Source of the DNA: Thalassia testudinum
Taxonomy: Eukaryota > Streptophyta > Magnoliopsida > Alismatales > Hydrocharitaceae
Direction of reading: 5' to 3'
Length of the DNA stretch: 64,000 nt
Assembly (NCBI GenBank): GCA_037157565.1
Contig: JAZHRO010000002.1
Location: 70,825,001-70,889,000, forward strand
The position numbers and the translations under genes are program-made. The notes beneath the pieces were generated by a model. The model was not told where the DNA came from. It did not search any database and saw only the letters and a program-made list of their open reading frames with translations. Positions within the stretch are counted from its first letter, which is position 1, and each line of letters begins with the position of its first letter. Shown here piece after piece: positions 11,360-21,975 of the stretch.

Positions 11360-12721
11360 TGATGTTTTGATGATAACAAACATCTCAAGTAATTGAGATT
11401 AAAATTAGATTTTATACATAGATGTCGCAAGAATGTTTTTTAAGTTGAAACTTTTTTGATGAAATCTGAAGCCAAGAAGGAGGAGACCATGCTCGTCAAA
11501 TTTAGGTCTTTTTGTAATGTAGGGAAAATGATTGTAATCTTATATTTTTAGATTGTAAAGAGAGCCCCAATTAGATTTCATATTAACAAAATTATAAAAG
11601 TCTTATATGCAATTTTCACAAGAACACCACACCTAGCCTAAATAGGTTGAATTGTGTCTAACTAAGTTTCTACGTGCTAGTGCATGAGCCTAACACCTAG
11701 TGGGAACCCAAGATACCAGTTTGGACAATTAAAAGGCCTTTTACAGGCCATCTAACGTTAAGTACATGCTACTTAACATTAGATAGTGTGTTGGGTGCCA
11801 ACAAGGGTCTCCATGAGATAATGAACTTTACATTGAACTTTGTACATAACGCTAGATGGTTAATCTAACGTTAGATAAGGTATACCTAAGGTTAGATGGA
11901 GGTTTCCCTGCCAGTCAACTTGCCAACAGGAGATAGCGAACTTTACACCTAATGTTAGATCATTTTTACCTAATGTTAGATAAAGTACTTTTTGACCAAA
12001 TAAATTAATTGTTTACAAATCAATTTGGGAAACTTTTTAGCCATTGAAGAAGGGATTTTGCACACCAAAATTAGTCCAAACACTCCTCTATATATATAAG
12101 AGGATTTCCCACTCTTTGGTGGTTAGAAGAACACCCTAAAACACACTCAAAAGCACATTCAAGCATATATTCAGAAAAATCACATATTTGGTGTTCATTG
12201 AAGGTGACTTAAGCTCTTGATCTTAAAGTTCAACTTCCTTAGAGCTCAACCACCTCAACTCCTAGTTTTCCATCCTCTCACACTCACTAAGGGAGTTCAT
12301 TCTAGTCTCTTAGATAGCTATTTCATACAAGTTATTGCATATCTTTTTAGGGCTATCCATAGAAGCTAAAATTCTGTTTTAATTCAGTTTTTCTTTATCT
12401 TTTACTTGTAATCTAAGGGCCCAGATTGTGGGCTCCTCTCCTCTCAAGTGAAAGGGGTTACTCTTGAATGGGGAATTAAGAAGGTTTGTACAAAGGGTTT
12501 ATACCCCATAAGTACATATTAGTTTTCTGATATTGATTGAGACAAAATCCTTGGTTGGGAGACCTAGGTAGTGGTTTCTACCCAATTTTGGGTCTTCTCT
12601 ATATATGCTTGTGTTTTTATTGGAAATTTACTTATGGATTATTTAGCACTTATCTCTGAATTATTTTAATTGGCATTATTTTACCTCCTTAAGCACTATT
12701 TACCCCCCTCTAGTGCTTTCA
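11360..12721 (+). mobile_element. 5' LTR of a Ty1/copia element (G)
   Basis: The LTR is about 1.36 kb. It starts at TGATGTTTTGATGATAAC (11360; the TG at 11363 is also possible) and ends TTTCA at 12721, directly before a tRNA-iMet primer site. A TATA box lies in CTCTATATATATAAGAG near 12088-12104. Upstream of it, at 11745-11990, are at least six diverged copies of a CTAACGTTAG palindrome. The 3' LTR and most of the body are not in the window; SIRE/Maximus-like affiliation is an inference from LTR length and start. Confidence 0.75.
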
Positions 12722-12723
12722 TT

Positions 12724-12735
12724 TGGTATCAGAGC
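12724..12735 (+). other. Primer binding site (tRNA-iMet) of copia element G
   Basis: TGGTATCAGAGC, two bases after the LTR end, is the standard primer site of plant Ty1/copia elements, complementary to the 3' end of initiator methionine tRNA. Confidence 0.92.
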
Positions 12736-12778
12736 TTAGGTTGGTGAATTTTGAAGTAAAATCCACACACCGATAACA

Positions 12779-13011
12779 ATGGTGGAATCAAACAACTTGA
12801 GGACTAAGGGATTGTCGACCCACTGACCTTTGTATTTCAGCGGCAATGGCTACATGCATTGGAAGAGGAAGATGACAATCTACCTCAAATCAGCCACCGA
12901 GAACCTTTCGCTTTGGAAGATGGTGAAGGAATTCAAGATACCGGAAGTAGGCACCACTACCAGAGACTACAAGCCAGAAGACGAGAAGAAGATCTCCATA
13001 AACTACAAGGT
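12779..13011 (+). pseudogene. Truncated copia gag N-terminus
   Basis: An ATG at 12779 opens a frame that meets TGA after about 15 codons (near 12824) and then continues in the same frame. It includes a segment with the pattern L-Y-F-S-G-N-G-Y-M-H-W-K-R-K-M, which fits the conserved N-terminal gag motif of plant copia elements (P-x-F-x-G-x-N-Y-x-x-W). The match stops at about 13008-13011, where a scrap of Athila-like LTR and then element B follow. No zinc knuckle, protease or RT remains here. Confidence 0.7.
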
Positions 13012-13059
13012 TTTCGAAAGTTAGAGGCATAAAAGTAATTGGGAGGATTGTTTTCAAAA
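13008..13059 (-). mobile_element. 50-bp scrap of Athila-like LTR
   Basis: This piece (TTTTCGAAAGTTAGAGGCAT and on through AAAAGTAATTGGG) closely matches an internal part of the B LTR at 15161-15208. It sits between the copia gag and the true end of B at 13060. It is too short to classify further. Confidence 0.6.
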
Positions 13060-15783
13060 TGTTCGTTCGAAAGCAAGATCGGGTTTGTAAATATCACATT
13101 GCAGTATAGTTGAAATCGCTTCAAAAAATAGATAAGAATTTATTACTTGAAAAATTAAGAATCCAAGGTCGAACATGGGGAGCAAATTGGTATTTAAAAA
13201 CTAAGAACACAATCTCAAATTGATAACATGTGATGTTCAACAATTTATGAAGCAATAGAATTAAGTTCAATGTATATAAATGCTAAAGAGATGAATAGAG
13301 ATGTAAAAAGAAATTCAGATGCTTTGAGCTTTCTCTTCTTCTTTCTTCTTCTTCTCTGATGTCTTCTTCTTTCTCTTCCTTTTCTTCCTTCTCTGATTTC
13401 TCCTTCCTTCCTCTGCGACTTCTTTCTTCTTTTGCCTTCTTCTTCTTTCTTTTCTTCTCCTGGTTTCTTTCCTTCTGTCTTCTGCCTTCCTTCCTCTCTG
13501 TGGCTCCTTCCTTCTCTTCTTCTTCCTTCAGTTGTGCCTTCTCCGTCCTTCCTTTAGCTTCTCCTTCTTTCTCCTTCAGATTTACCTTCAGGACCTCAAC
13601 TTCTTCCTTAGTCGTGCTTTCTTCCTCTGCAGCATCCTTCCTTAGCCTCTTTCTTCTCTGCGGCTCCTTCCTTCAGCTTCCCTTCCTGCTTTCTCTTCCT
13701 GCACAGAAGTGCAAAACCTACCCCTACCCTCCCCCGCGTACGCTCTCTCTTTTCTCTCTTAGGTTCACTCTCCCAGAGCCAATCGGGTATACGGGTCGGG
13801 TCAAACACACCCAGGTCCAAGCGCACCGGCGTGGGTGATGCGCGAGGAGTGTAGGGTTATTGAGCCAGGGTAGCCAGGTCCGCAAAGGAGTGAGCGCGGA
13901 CAAGGCGGGTAAGTGGGCGAGGGGACCTCACCCCGTGTTTGGAGGCAACAAGCTGAGAGCACAAAAATAATATAAACCACTTACCTGCACCCAAAGTTAT
14001 CGAGGTGGGACTAAAGCCAGTCCCTGGCTTCAATTATTGGGTGCAAAGGGATCGCGAGGTATTTCCACGCACCTGGGGCTCAATCTCCTGGAGCGTGGCG
14101 ACCTGGAGCAAGCTTGTGAGCAAGCTTTGCTCCTGCTCCAATGGCAGCTGTGGATCGAACCTGCCAATCACAAATACGGCCTCGTGGCCCTGTCAAAGCA
14201 CTTAGAGAGCTTCGTCATGACACGGCAAAGGTGGTGCAATGAGTGGCGTGGTGCAGAACAGCCTAGGCATGCGTGCCTAGGTCGGACTATGGCCGTGAAA
14301 GTGCGGTTGTTCGGGGAGAGTGTAGTGTGCGTGTGGCGGTCAATGAAAAGGCGGATGATGATCAATGGATGATGGTGAAGCTTCTGCGGTACTTGGCGAG
14401 GTGTGTGGGTGAGTGAATTGATGGTTGCACCTTTGCTGGTGGTCTGCTGGAGATGAGGAAGATGAGGGTGATCTGTGGCTGTCGAGGGTGGTTTTGTGAA
14501 ATAAAGAGGGGGAAAATGAGAGAGGAGTTATCTGAGAGTAGCTGGACGAAGGGGGGAGGCGAAGGGTGAATGGTGCGTATCTGCAGTCACCGGAGACGAA
14601 AGCCCTGAGATGAAGAGGCGGCAACGACGAGAGGGTCGAAGACGCACGCGCAGGCATGGCACGACGTGGAAGAGCAACGTAGAGAAGACTCTACCACTGG
14701 TATGGTGGTAGAGTGACGAGAAAAGGGAGGAGATATCGCCGGAGCTTGAGGGCTATTTGGCTGGAGATGGGAAAGGAGGAATTTTGGGGGTTTCTTCAGC
14801 CAAATCAAGCTTAGAATGACCGGCTGGGCTTGGGGTTTCTTTTATAGGCACCGGCAGAGGGCCTTGTGCTTGGAAGACAACCTTCCAAGCACAGGTTTCC
14901 TCGTCGGAGTAGGAAATTCGAGAGATACCCATATCTCTCGTGCATTCGCACAAGAGATTGGGTGCGAATCAGGGCGTATGATTGAGTTCACATGGTCGGG
15001 AACTCCTCAGAGAATCTCCCTTTCAAATCTGAGAGGGCTTCTCTGAGGAATCAGGGAGAACTTCCCTCTTGAATCCTCGCCGGAGTAGGACTCCTCCGCT
15101 ATAATGGTGGAGGGACCTAATTGCAAAGAGTGGAGAGGAAGATAGGGGGTTTCTGCAAGATTTTCGAAAGTTAGGGGCATAAAAGTAATTGGGTGGACTA
15201 TTTTGCAAAGTAAGTCAAGGTGACCTCTCCTTAGGTCCAAATTTTGGTACAGACCTAATTTGGACCTAAGGAATCCAATGGTGAAGTTGAATTTTAGGTT
15301 TTACCATGTTTAACTGGATATTTTACACAAAAACCCAATCTAAGCCAAATAATTAGCTAGGACCCCTATTTAGGTCGAAATAGGTTCCAAAGGCCAAATT
15401 GAAGGTTCTAGATCCTAGGGGATATTTTTTCATGAATTTTAGAGGGTTTAGTTGATTTTTATCCAGACCCGAACCGTGTTAAATTAAGTGGGTTTGTTTT
15501 AGGGTTATAAGATGTCATTTAATTCTCAGATCTCACAATAACCCTTTTTTGATTGAACCATCCCACTTTTCATCTTGTTAAGACCAATTGACCTATGTTT
15601 AACCCCTGAGAAATTCTATTTTTGTATTACAATGGTAAAATAATAGTTTTACCCTTTGTTTCTTACTTTTCTTTCAACCCAATTATTCTCTGAGTTAAGC
15701 CCTTCACTTGATTATGTAGGTGCTTTTATTCTCTTTTCTAGGTCAAAATGAGCTAGTTAGGGCTCATGATGGTGTTCCCATAA
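13060..15783 (-). repeat. 3' LTR of element B (2724 bp)
   Basis: It starts TGTTCGTTCG (+ strand) and ends CCCATAA, where C and E have a ...TCA end, so the terminal CA has mutated. On the - strand it carries a canonical TATA box (CCTATAAAAG, about 14832-14841), a USE-like box at 14001-14011 with TATA at 13969-13976, a CT/GA-rich block (13330-13710 on +), and AATAAA at 13139-13144. The open frames at 13359-13838 and 14005-14372 are byproducts of this biased sequence. Confidence 0.85.
13969..14011 (-). promoter_or_regulatory. USE + TATA module in the 3' LTR of B
   Basis: On the - strand GTCCCACCTCG (14011-14001; 10/11 match to RTCCCACATCG) is followed after 24 bp by TTTATATT (13976-13969), which is very like the TATA of plant U6 genes. 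The predicted start is a G about 23 nt downstream, near 13946, at a conserved G-CCTC. The first T4 on this strand is at 13716-13713. Confidence 0.62.
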
Positions 15784-15820
15784 TACCCCCATGCCTAGAT
15801 TTTGCTAGTCCCCCAGCAAA
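15784..15820 (-). other. Polypurine tract of B with adjacent hairpin
   Basis: Next to the 3' LTR the - strand reads GCATGGGGGTA, the plus-strand primer tract. Ten bases further inside is an inverted repeat TTTGCT (15801-15806) / AGCAAA (15815-15820). The same arrangement occurs in A and C with different arm sequences. Confidence 0.6.
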
Positions 15821-17414
15821 ATTTCAAGGTTTTAACTTCTGTTCTAGACCATGAGTTTCTTTCACAATTTATGATAAGTGCTTTTTCTTTTTCTTTTCAA
15901 TTAGGTTAGAATGTCGATAGTAGGCCTAGAGGTACCCAAGTACCAACCAAGATCCGGACCTGACTAGCTCTAACCTCGGTCCTCTATAAAGGTTTTTAAG
16001 GCCCGCAGGAATTATCCTAAGGTTTGTTGGACTCCGCGGTTAAAGCACCCGTGCTTGAGACATATTTTAGCCTTGGTTCAGTTTGCAGTGTGTTTTTGTA
16101 AGAGAGAGATGGAGGATTTATTTGTTTGGAGAGTTTTCTCTCTCTTTTCTTTTTATTTCTAGCTTCGGATTGGCTTCTCAACATGGTCTGTATCGGATTC
16201 CTCGTCCCCATCATCAATCCTCAAAGGTTCCTGGCAATCGATGCTTCGTGATAACACCGCCCATGGAAACCCCCAGAACCCTGGCATTCGAGATTTCGAG
16301 ATAATCCCACCCATGGCGTTCGGTAGCCAAATCCAGACCCTGGCAATCGACATTTCGTGATAATGCCGCCCATGGTAAATGAACCAACAGAGTGCTTACA
16401 TGCCCCCGGTAAGATATGTAAATATCCTAGGAGATAAGTACCGAGGAGATGATATGTTGTTACGCATCTTCGAGGGAAATTTCTGCCTCTCCGCGTTGAG
16501 AACTCGTCCAAATCAACTTGTGTTGATCGGCCGTTCCTAATCTAGGCAACTTTTTTCAGAATATTTAAACACTTTTGCGTGATTTTGATAGTTATGCACG
16601 TTGAACCAAACTATGTGTGGACTGGGGTGCTTAGGTTACTGAGTCCCGCAAACTAAAGGTCAGTTAACGAGGCCGAATGCTCCCTAAGCATTAGACCTAA
16701 TACTTAAGCTTCGCATTTTCCCCAACCTCTTGAGGATTATCCAGATCTTAATAGATACTTGAATTTTTAAGCCTAAGAGTCTAGCCCAAAAGGTCTAAGA
16801 TCAGCGTTCCTACTAATCTCTTTTTTTGTCTCATTAGCACCTTTTTCCTTGATGTGGTCTAGAACTTCAGTTAATCCCTTAATTTCTTACTAATGACTAT
16901 TCTTTTTCTTTTTCATTTTGTGCTCCTTTTTGTCATTTTGCTCTTTTCCTCCTCATGTTCTATATAGCCTCAAAAAATTTCCTCTCCCCCCTTCAATTTT
17001 TTTTTCTTTTTTCAAGATTTTTTTTTTCATTTTTTGGTGTTTTTTGTGATATGTGAATTTTTTGTTGAAACCTTTTCTTGTGATATGGGCTTTCATAATG
17101 TTTTGCACTTTCATACCCCCCCATGCCTACGATTTGCAATGTCCCCATTGTAAATTAGGTGGGTTCGAATTCATCTTAGTTCATTCATTAAGATAGGTGT
17201 TGGGTGGGCGAACAGATCGAGGTGATTATTGCAAACGATTTCTAGACTCGAGTACGGGTACCTGAGGTGGAGTCAGTTGTTCTAATGGATGAACCCTAAA
17301 GTGCAATATGAATTCAGCATAGAAATGTCAAGAAAGGTTTCAGGTTTTTCAAAAAATGACGGGTTGCCTCCCGTTAAGCGCTGAGTTTTATGCCATCGGC
17401 TAGGCGCAATGAGC
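15821..17414. other. 3' non-coding region of B, between pol and 3' LTR
   Basis: No env-like or other convincing frame. It contains a threefold tandem repeat (16229-16375), T-rich tracts (16990-17060), a second polypurine-tract-like sequence with hairpin (17111-17150), and the conserved GGGTTGCCTCCCGTTAAGCGC block (17363 on). Confidence 0.6.
16229..16375. repeat. Three-unit tandem repeat in the 3' region of B
   Basis: Three units of about 38 bp, each running from CCTGGCAATCGA-like to CCGCCCATGG, lie at about 16229-16265, 16279-16316 and 16338-16375, with short spacers. Element C has the same three units at 46946-47093. Their retention in both copies shows they predate the split of the two elements. 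Confidence 0.75.
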
Positions 17415-20400
17415 TCAAGGAGAATGGAGGGTAAAGGATATCTCAGCCAAATTTGTATCAGTCACGTCAATGAACGGTTTGAGTCTCTGACCGTTCACGA
17501 CGAAGGGTTCGGAATCGTGGCTAAATGAACTGATCTCAATGGCTCCATTTCTAAAGATTCGTCAGACTAAGTAGGGTCCAATCCATTTAGATCGTAGCTT
17601 CCTGGGAACAATTTGAGTCTAGCATCGAAGAGTAGGACCTTTTGACCAGGATGAAAGATCTTTCTAGATATGTGCTTGTCATGAAAGGCTTTAACCCGCT
17701 CTTTGTAAATTCACGAGTTCTCATACGCGTCATGGTATAATTCATCGATCTCGCTCATTTGAAGCTTTCTATGGGTTCCAACCTTAGAAAGGTCTAGGTT
17801 GCAATTCTGTACTGCCCAATAGGCTTTACGCTCCAATTCGATGGGAAGGTGACACACCTTCCCGTACACTAGTCTAAAGGGAGACATACCTAATTAGGTC
17901 TTTTGGGCGGTCCTATAAGCCCACAAAGCTTCCAAAAGCTGAGATGACCAATCCTTCCTATCAGGTCGAACAATAACCTGGAGGATTTTCTTGATCTCCT
18001 GGTTTGATAACTCAGCTAGACCATTAGTTTGGGGGTGGTAAGGAGTGGAGAGTTGGTATGACACCCCGTATTTGGTCATCAGTGACCTGAACTGAGTGTT
18101 TGTAAAATGGGTCCCTCCATCGAAAATTATTGCACGTGGAATCCCAAACCGTGAGAAGATGTTCTGATGAATGAACTTGATAACAACTTTGTGATCATTG
18201 GTTCGGGTCGGAATGGTTTCGATCCATTTGGACACATAGTCAACAGCGAGTAAAATGTATTTGAAGTCGTCCGAGATAGGGAAGGGTCCCATTAAATCAA
18301 TCCCCCAAATGTTGAAATTTTCGCATACCAGAATCGGCTGTGAAGGCATCATATCTTGATGGCTCATGTTGCCCAAGGTCTGGCAATGGGTACATGCCTT
18401 ACAGTGATTGTACGCATCCTTGAAAATTATGGGCCAGTAAAAGCCACACTGGAGGACTTTTGCTACGATTTTTTGTCCTAAAAAGTGTCCACCACATGCC
18501 TGGTCATGGCAGAAAGAGAGTATGTCTTTGATTTCCGCTTCCGCGACACATCATCAAATTATTTGATCAGCACCAATGCAAAATAGATACGGATCTTCCC
18601 AAAAGTAATACTTGGCATCGGAAAGCAATTTGTCCTTCTTGGCCTTCAGCCAGTCGGACAGGATCTGATGTGATGCCAAGTAGTTTACTATGTCAGCAAA
18701 CCATGGAAGCCCTATATTAATAGTCAGAAGGTGCTCATCAAGAAAATGTTCCGTGATGGGTCCAGAAGGGTCAGTGATCTCAGAAGGAAGGCGTGACAAG
18801 TGATCAGCTACCACGTTCTATTTTCACTCTTTGTCATGAATCTCGAGGTCAAATTCTTGCAACAGCAAGATCCAGCAGATTAATCGAGGTTTCGCATCCT
18901 TCTTTGCAAGGAAATGCCTTACAGTTGTGTGATCCAAGTAGATGATAACATGGGAACCCAGGAGGTAAGATCTAAATTTTTTTAGGGCAAATACTATGGC
19001 TAGTAGCTCTTTCTCAGTAATTGTGTAGTTACGTTGAGCCTCGTCAAGTATTTTGCTAGTGTAGTAAATGACCACGGGTTTCCCATCAATTTTCTACCCC
19101 AATACCGCTCCTACAGCGAAGTCAGATGCATCACACATGATCTCAAAGGGTTGAGACCAATCAGGGGACTGTAGGATCGGGGCTTGGGTAACTCGATCAC
19201 AGACGATCTCAAATGCTTGAGTGCATTCCTTGGAGATTTCAAAAGGTACATCCTTGGAGAGAAGAGTAGTCAGGGAGCACACAATTTTCGAAAAATCAGG
19301 GATAAATCGACGTGCCCCAGAAAAGATCAGATGTCCTTGATTGAGCTAAGCATAGGGAGTTTGGAAATCAACTTCACCTTGGCTCGATCGACTTGGATGC
19401 CTTTCTCTGAAATCAGATGTCCTAGGACGATTCCTTCAGGAACCATGAAATGGCTCTTTTCCCTGGAAAGAACCAAATTCACGTCAATGCACCGCCTGAG
19501 GATTTGGACCAAATGCTGGAGGCAATCGTCAAATGATGCTCCAAATACTCAAAAGTCATCTATGAAGACTTCCAAATAATAACCTACCATATCTGAGAAT
19601 ATGGCAAGCATGCACCGTTGAAAAGTCGCGGGTGCATTGCAGAGATCGAACGGCATCCTTCGAAATGGGGTGTCCCGAAGGGGCAGGTGAAAGTGGTCTT
19701 TTCTTGGTCCTCAGGATGGATTGCCACTTGGTTATAACCGGAGTACCCGTCAAGAAAGTAGAAGAACCTATTTCCAGCTAGTTTCTCGAGGATCTGATCA
19801 ATAAACGGTAGTGGGAAATTATCCTTCTTCGTAGAGGAATTGAGTCTTCTATAATCAATGCAGACTCTCCACGAATTAGCTACACGGGTCGGTATGACCT
19901 CTCCGGTTTCAGTCGTAATGACGGGGAGTCCTGCCTTTTTAGGCACAACCTGGATTGGACTCACCCACCGACTGTCGGAGATTAGGTAGATAATCCCTAC
20001 ATCTAACCACTTAATGATCTCCTTTTTCACGACCTCCTGCAGTTTAGGGTTCAAACGTCTCTGCATTTCTCGCGAAGGTCATGTGCCCTCTTTAGTGTAG
20101 ATTCGGTGTGTGCAGTAAGAGGGACTTATGCCAGTCAAGTCATCAAGAATCCATCTAATGGCTCTTTGATGTTGCTAGAGAACAGTAATCAAACGGGATT
20201 CTTGGTCAGGTGTGAGTCTGGAGTTGATAATCATAGGAAACGTCTGATTGAAACCCAAAAAGACGTATTTCAGATGATCGGGAAGGGGCTTGAGTTCCAG
20301 GATGGGGTTATCAGCAGCAGCGGGCAGTTCAGAGTGTGTGTCAGGAACAAGGGTAGGAGTTATGGGTATATCTAGATCAGGTTCAGCCTCCTCTGTTTGC

Positions 20401-20846
20401 GGGTTTTGATCTTCTGGTGTTGATCGGGAATAATCAGGTTGTCCTCGATATGCGATTCATCAACCACGGCTTTGATATCACATATTTATTCTATGACACC
20501 GCAATTAATCCCTTGTTGGGCCTTAAAGATGTTAATCTTTAGAGTTTGGTTCCCAAATTTTAGTTCTATTTGGCCCTCCTCATAGTTTATATTGGCCTTA
20601 GCAGTGGCCAGGAAGGGTCTCCCTAGTATAATCTGTGTATCCCTTGGGTTCTCAGGTGCATCCATATCCAGAATTATAAAATCCACCGAGAAGTAGAAAT
20701 CCCATGCCCTAACAATGACATCCTCGAGTATTCCTTTGGGCGACTTGATGGATCGATCGGCTAACTACAATGTCACCCTGTCGGTTTAAGCTCGGATTCT
20801 TCAAGGTGGTCAAGGAGGGATGTAGGTATGAGGTTTATGGAGGCAC
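17415..20846 (-). pseudogene. B pol pseudogene, C-terminal part (protease end, RT, RNase H, integrase)
   Basis: Similarity to the pol of A runs without large gaps from just after the protease active site (20846) through RT, RNase H (around 18824-19282), the integrase zinc-finger region (about 18370-18510) and integrase core (17894-18376) to the stop near 17415. The frame is broken by stops and frameshifts in several places, for example near 20066, 19579, 19327, 19080, 18815, 18554 and 17890. Recognisable motifs include the RT segment with Y-S-G-Y-N-Q-V and the integrase segment with D-G-G-T-H-F. Not functional. Confidence 0.85.
20842..20846. repeat. Target-site duplication of A (left copy)
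   Basis: GGCAC precedes the TG of A's left LTR and recurs at 31868-31872 after the CA of the right LTR. In element C the uninterrupted site reads GGAGGCACCTAGGTC (51524-51538), which confirms the empty site. Confidence 0.95.
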
Positions 20847-21541
20847 TGACGTGCCTTCGTGCGTGTGTGTTAAGAGGTGTCGTTATAGTTGCACTTGATA
20901 CGTCGGTTTTAAAAGAAGTAAACGGAGGGAGTCCGAGTGTCGATCTCAGGGAGGCGTGGAAATCGGATTTTTTTTACCACTTGTTGTCACGAAAAAGGCG
21001 GAGTTTTGCTTGCGAAAGAAACGGTTTTGAAAAGCGAGAGATAGAGAGAGTTTAGGGTTAGAAAGCTCTTTGGTTTTGATCATGCACTTTAAACAGAAAT
21101 TAAAAAGGCAACTAAATGAAAAATAATTTCATTGAACATGCATTCATAGTTCATGGTTTACAATATTAAATACATGCTTCAACAAAAGTAAATGAAAGCT
21201 TTAAAAGAGAGAGAGAGAGAGGTAGAGAGAGAGTGGAGAGCGACGAGGCAGCCACGGCGGTGGAGGAGGCTCCGTCGGCGGCTCGTCGTCTCCGGCGATT
21301 ACAAGAGTGCCTAAGACTAGCTAGGAGAGGAGTGGAGTAGTTGCAAGTGGGAGAGGATGCCTTGAATGGTGGTAGAAGGGGGTTTAAATAGAGTTAAGGG
21401 CTTCCTAAAAGAAGAATGTGCTTTAGCGACATCCAGAACGTCGCTAAAACCGCTTCCATATACGTCGGTGAAGGTCTGCTGCCGCCGGTCAGCCGCCCGC
21501 CCCTTTCTCTCTTCAGGCGCGATCCGTGGACGTCGAACGAG

Positions 21542-21568
21542 AGCCGTCCGATTGATGATCGGACGGCT
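21542..21568. repeat. U3 inverted repeat 1 of A (11-bp arms)
   Basis: AGCCGTCCGAT (21542-21552) and ATCGGACGGCT (21558-21568) are perfectly complementary around a 5-bp loop. The same repeat is at 31154-31180 in the right LTR. Confidence 0.9.
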
Positions 21569-21751
21569 GAGATCCTCCCGCGCCTGCGCTAGGATCGCGC
21601 TTCGGGCGTGCGTGCGCGCGCGCGTTTCCGCCCGGCGTGCGCGCGCGCGTGGGAGGTGGGGCGCTGTCGTCGCGCCGCGTGGCGCGATCCTAGCCGCTCG
21701 CTTCTGATCGCGCGGCTCAATTTTGCCGCGCCCTTCGCCCGCAGACGATTT

Positions 21752-21823
21752 TTGCTCCGCGCGAATCGAACGCGCGTCGCCGCAACGCGGGCGTGCGCGC
21801 TAACCGTTGCGCCACGCCCGCGC
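21752..21823 (-). other. tRNA-like A-box/B-box module in the U3 of A
   Basis: On the - strand TGGCGCAACGGTTAGCGCG (21814-21796) matches a tRNA A box and D arm, with a 4-bp perfect D stem GCGC/GCGC. GTTCGATTC (21771-21763) matches the B box, inside a perfect 5-bp T stem with a 7-nt loop (21775-21759). Box spacing is tRNA-like. The anticodon stem pairs only partly and no acceptor stem forms, so this is not a tRNA gene. Part of the same stretch also folds as a simple hairpin (GCGGGCGTG/CACGCCCGC). The right LTR has an identical copy at 31364-31435. Confidence 0.45.
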
Positions 21824-21854
21824 TTTGTCGCGGCGACCGCGGGCGAGCGCGCGG

Positions 21855-21890
21855 ATCTCGGCCGTTCGATCGAAGATCAACGGCCGAGAT
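21855..21890. repeat. U3 inverted repeat 2 of A (12-bp arms)
   Basis: ATCTCGGCCGTT (21855-21866) pairs perfectly with AACGGCCGAGAT (21879-21890). Copy at 31467-31502. Confidence 0.9.
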
Positions 21891-21953
21891 GCGTCCTTGG
21901 CTGGCTTGGGGGCGTGCGGGCGGCGGGGGCGGGGCGACGTGGCACGTTCTAGG

Positions 21954-21975
21954 CCGTTGATCTCCAGATCAACGG
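21954..21975. repeat. U3 inverted repeat 3 of A (10-bp arms)
   Basis: CCGTTGATCT (21954-21963) pairs perfectly with AGATCAACGG (21966-21975) across a 2-bp loop. Copy at 31566-31587. Confidence 0.9.

Noticed and set aside
13359..13838. Ser/Phe-rich 159-residue frame, and the similar frames near 35333-35692, 44018-44356 and 54924-55262
   Set aside because: Products of the CTT/GAA-rich block inside the LTRs of B and C, repeated in each LTR.
21752..21823. Functional tRNA gene
   Set aside because: D and T arms are good, but no acceptor stem, a weak anticodon stem and no T at position 33; reported only as tRNA-like.
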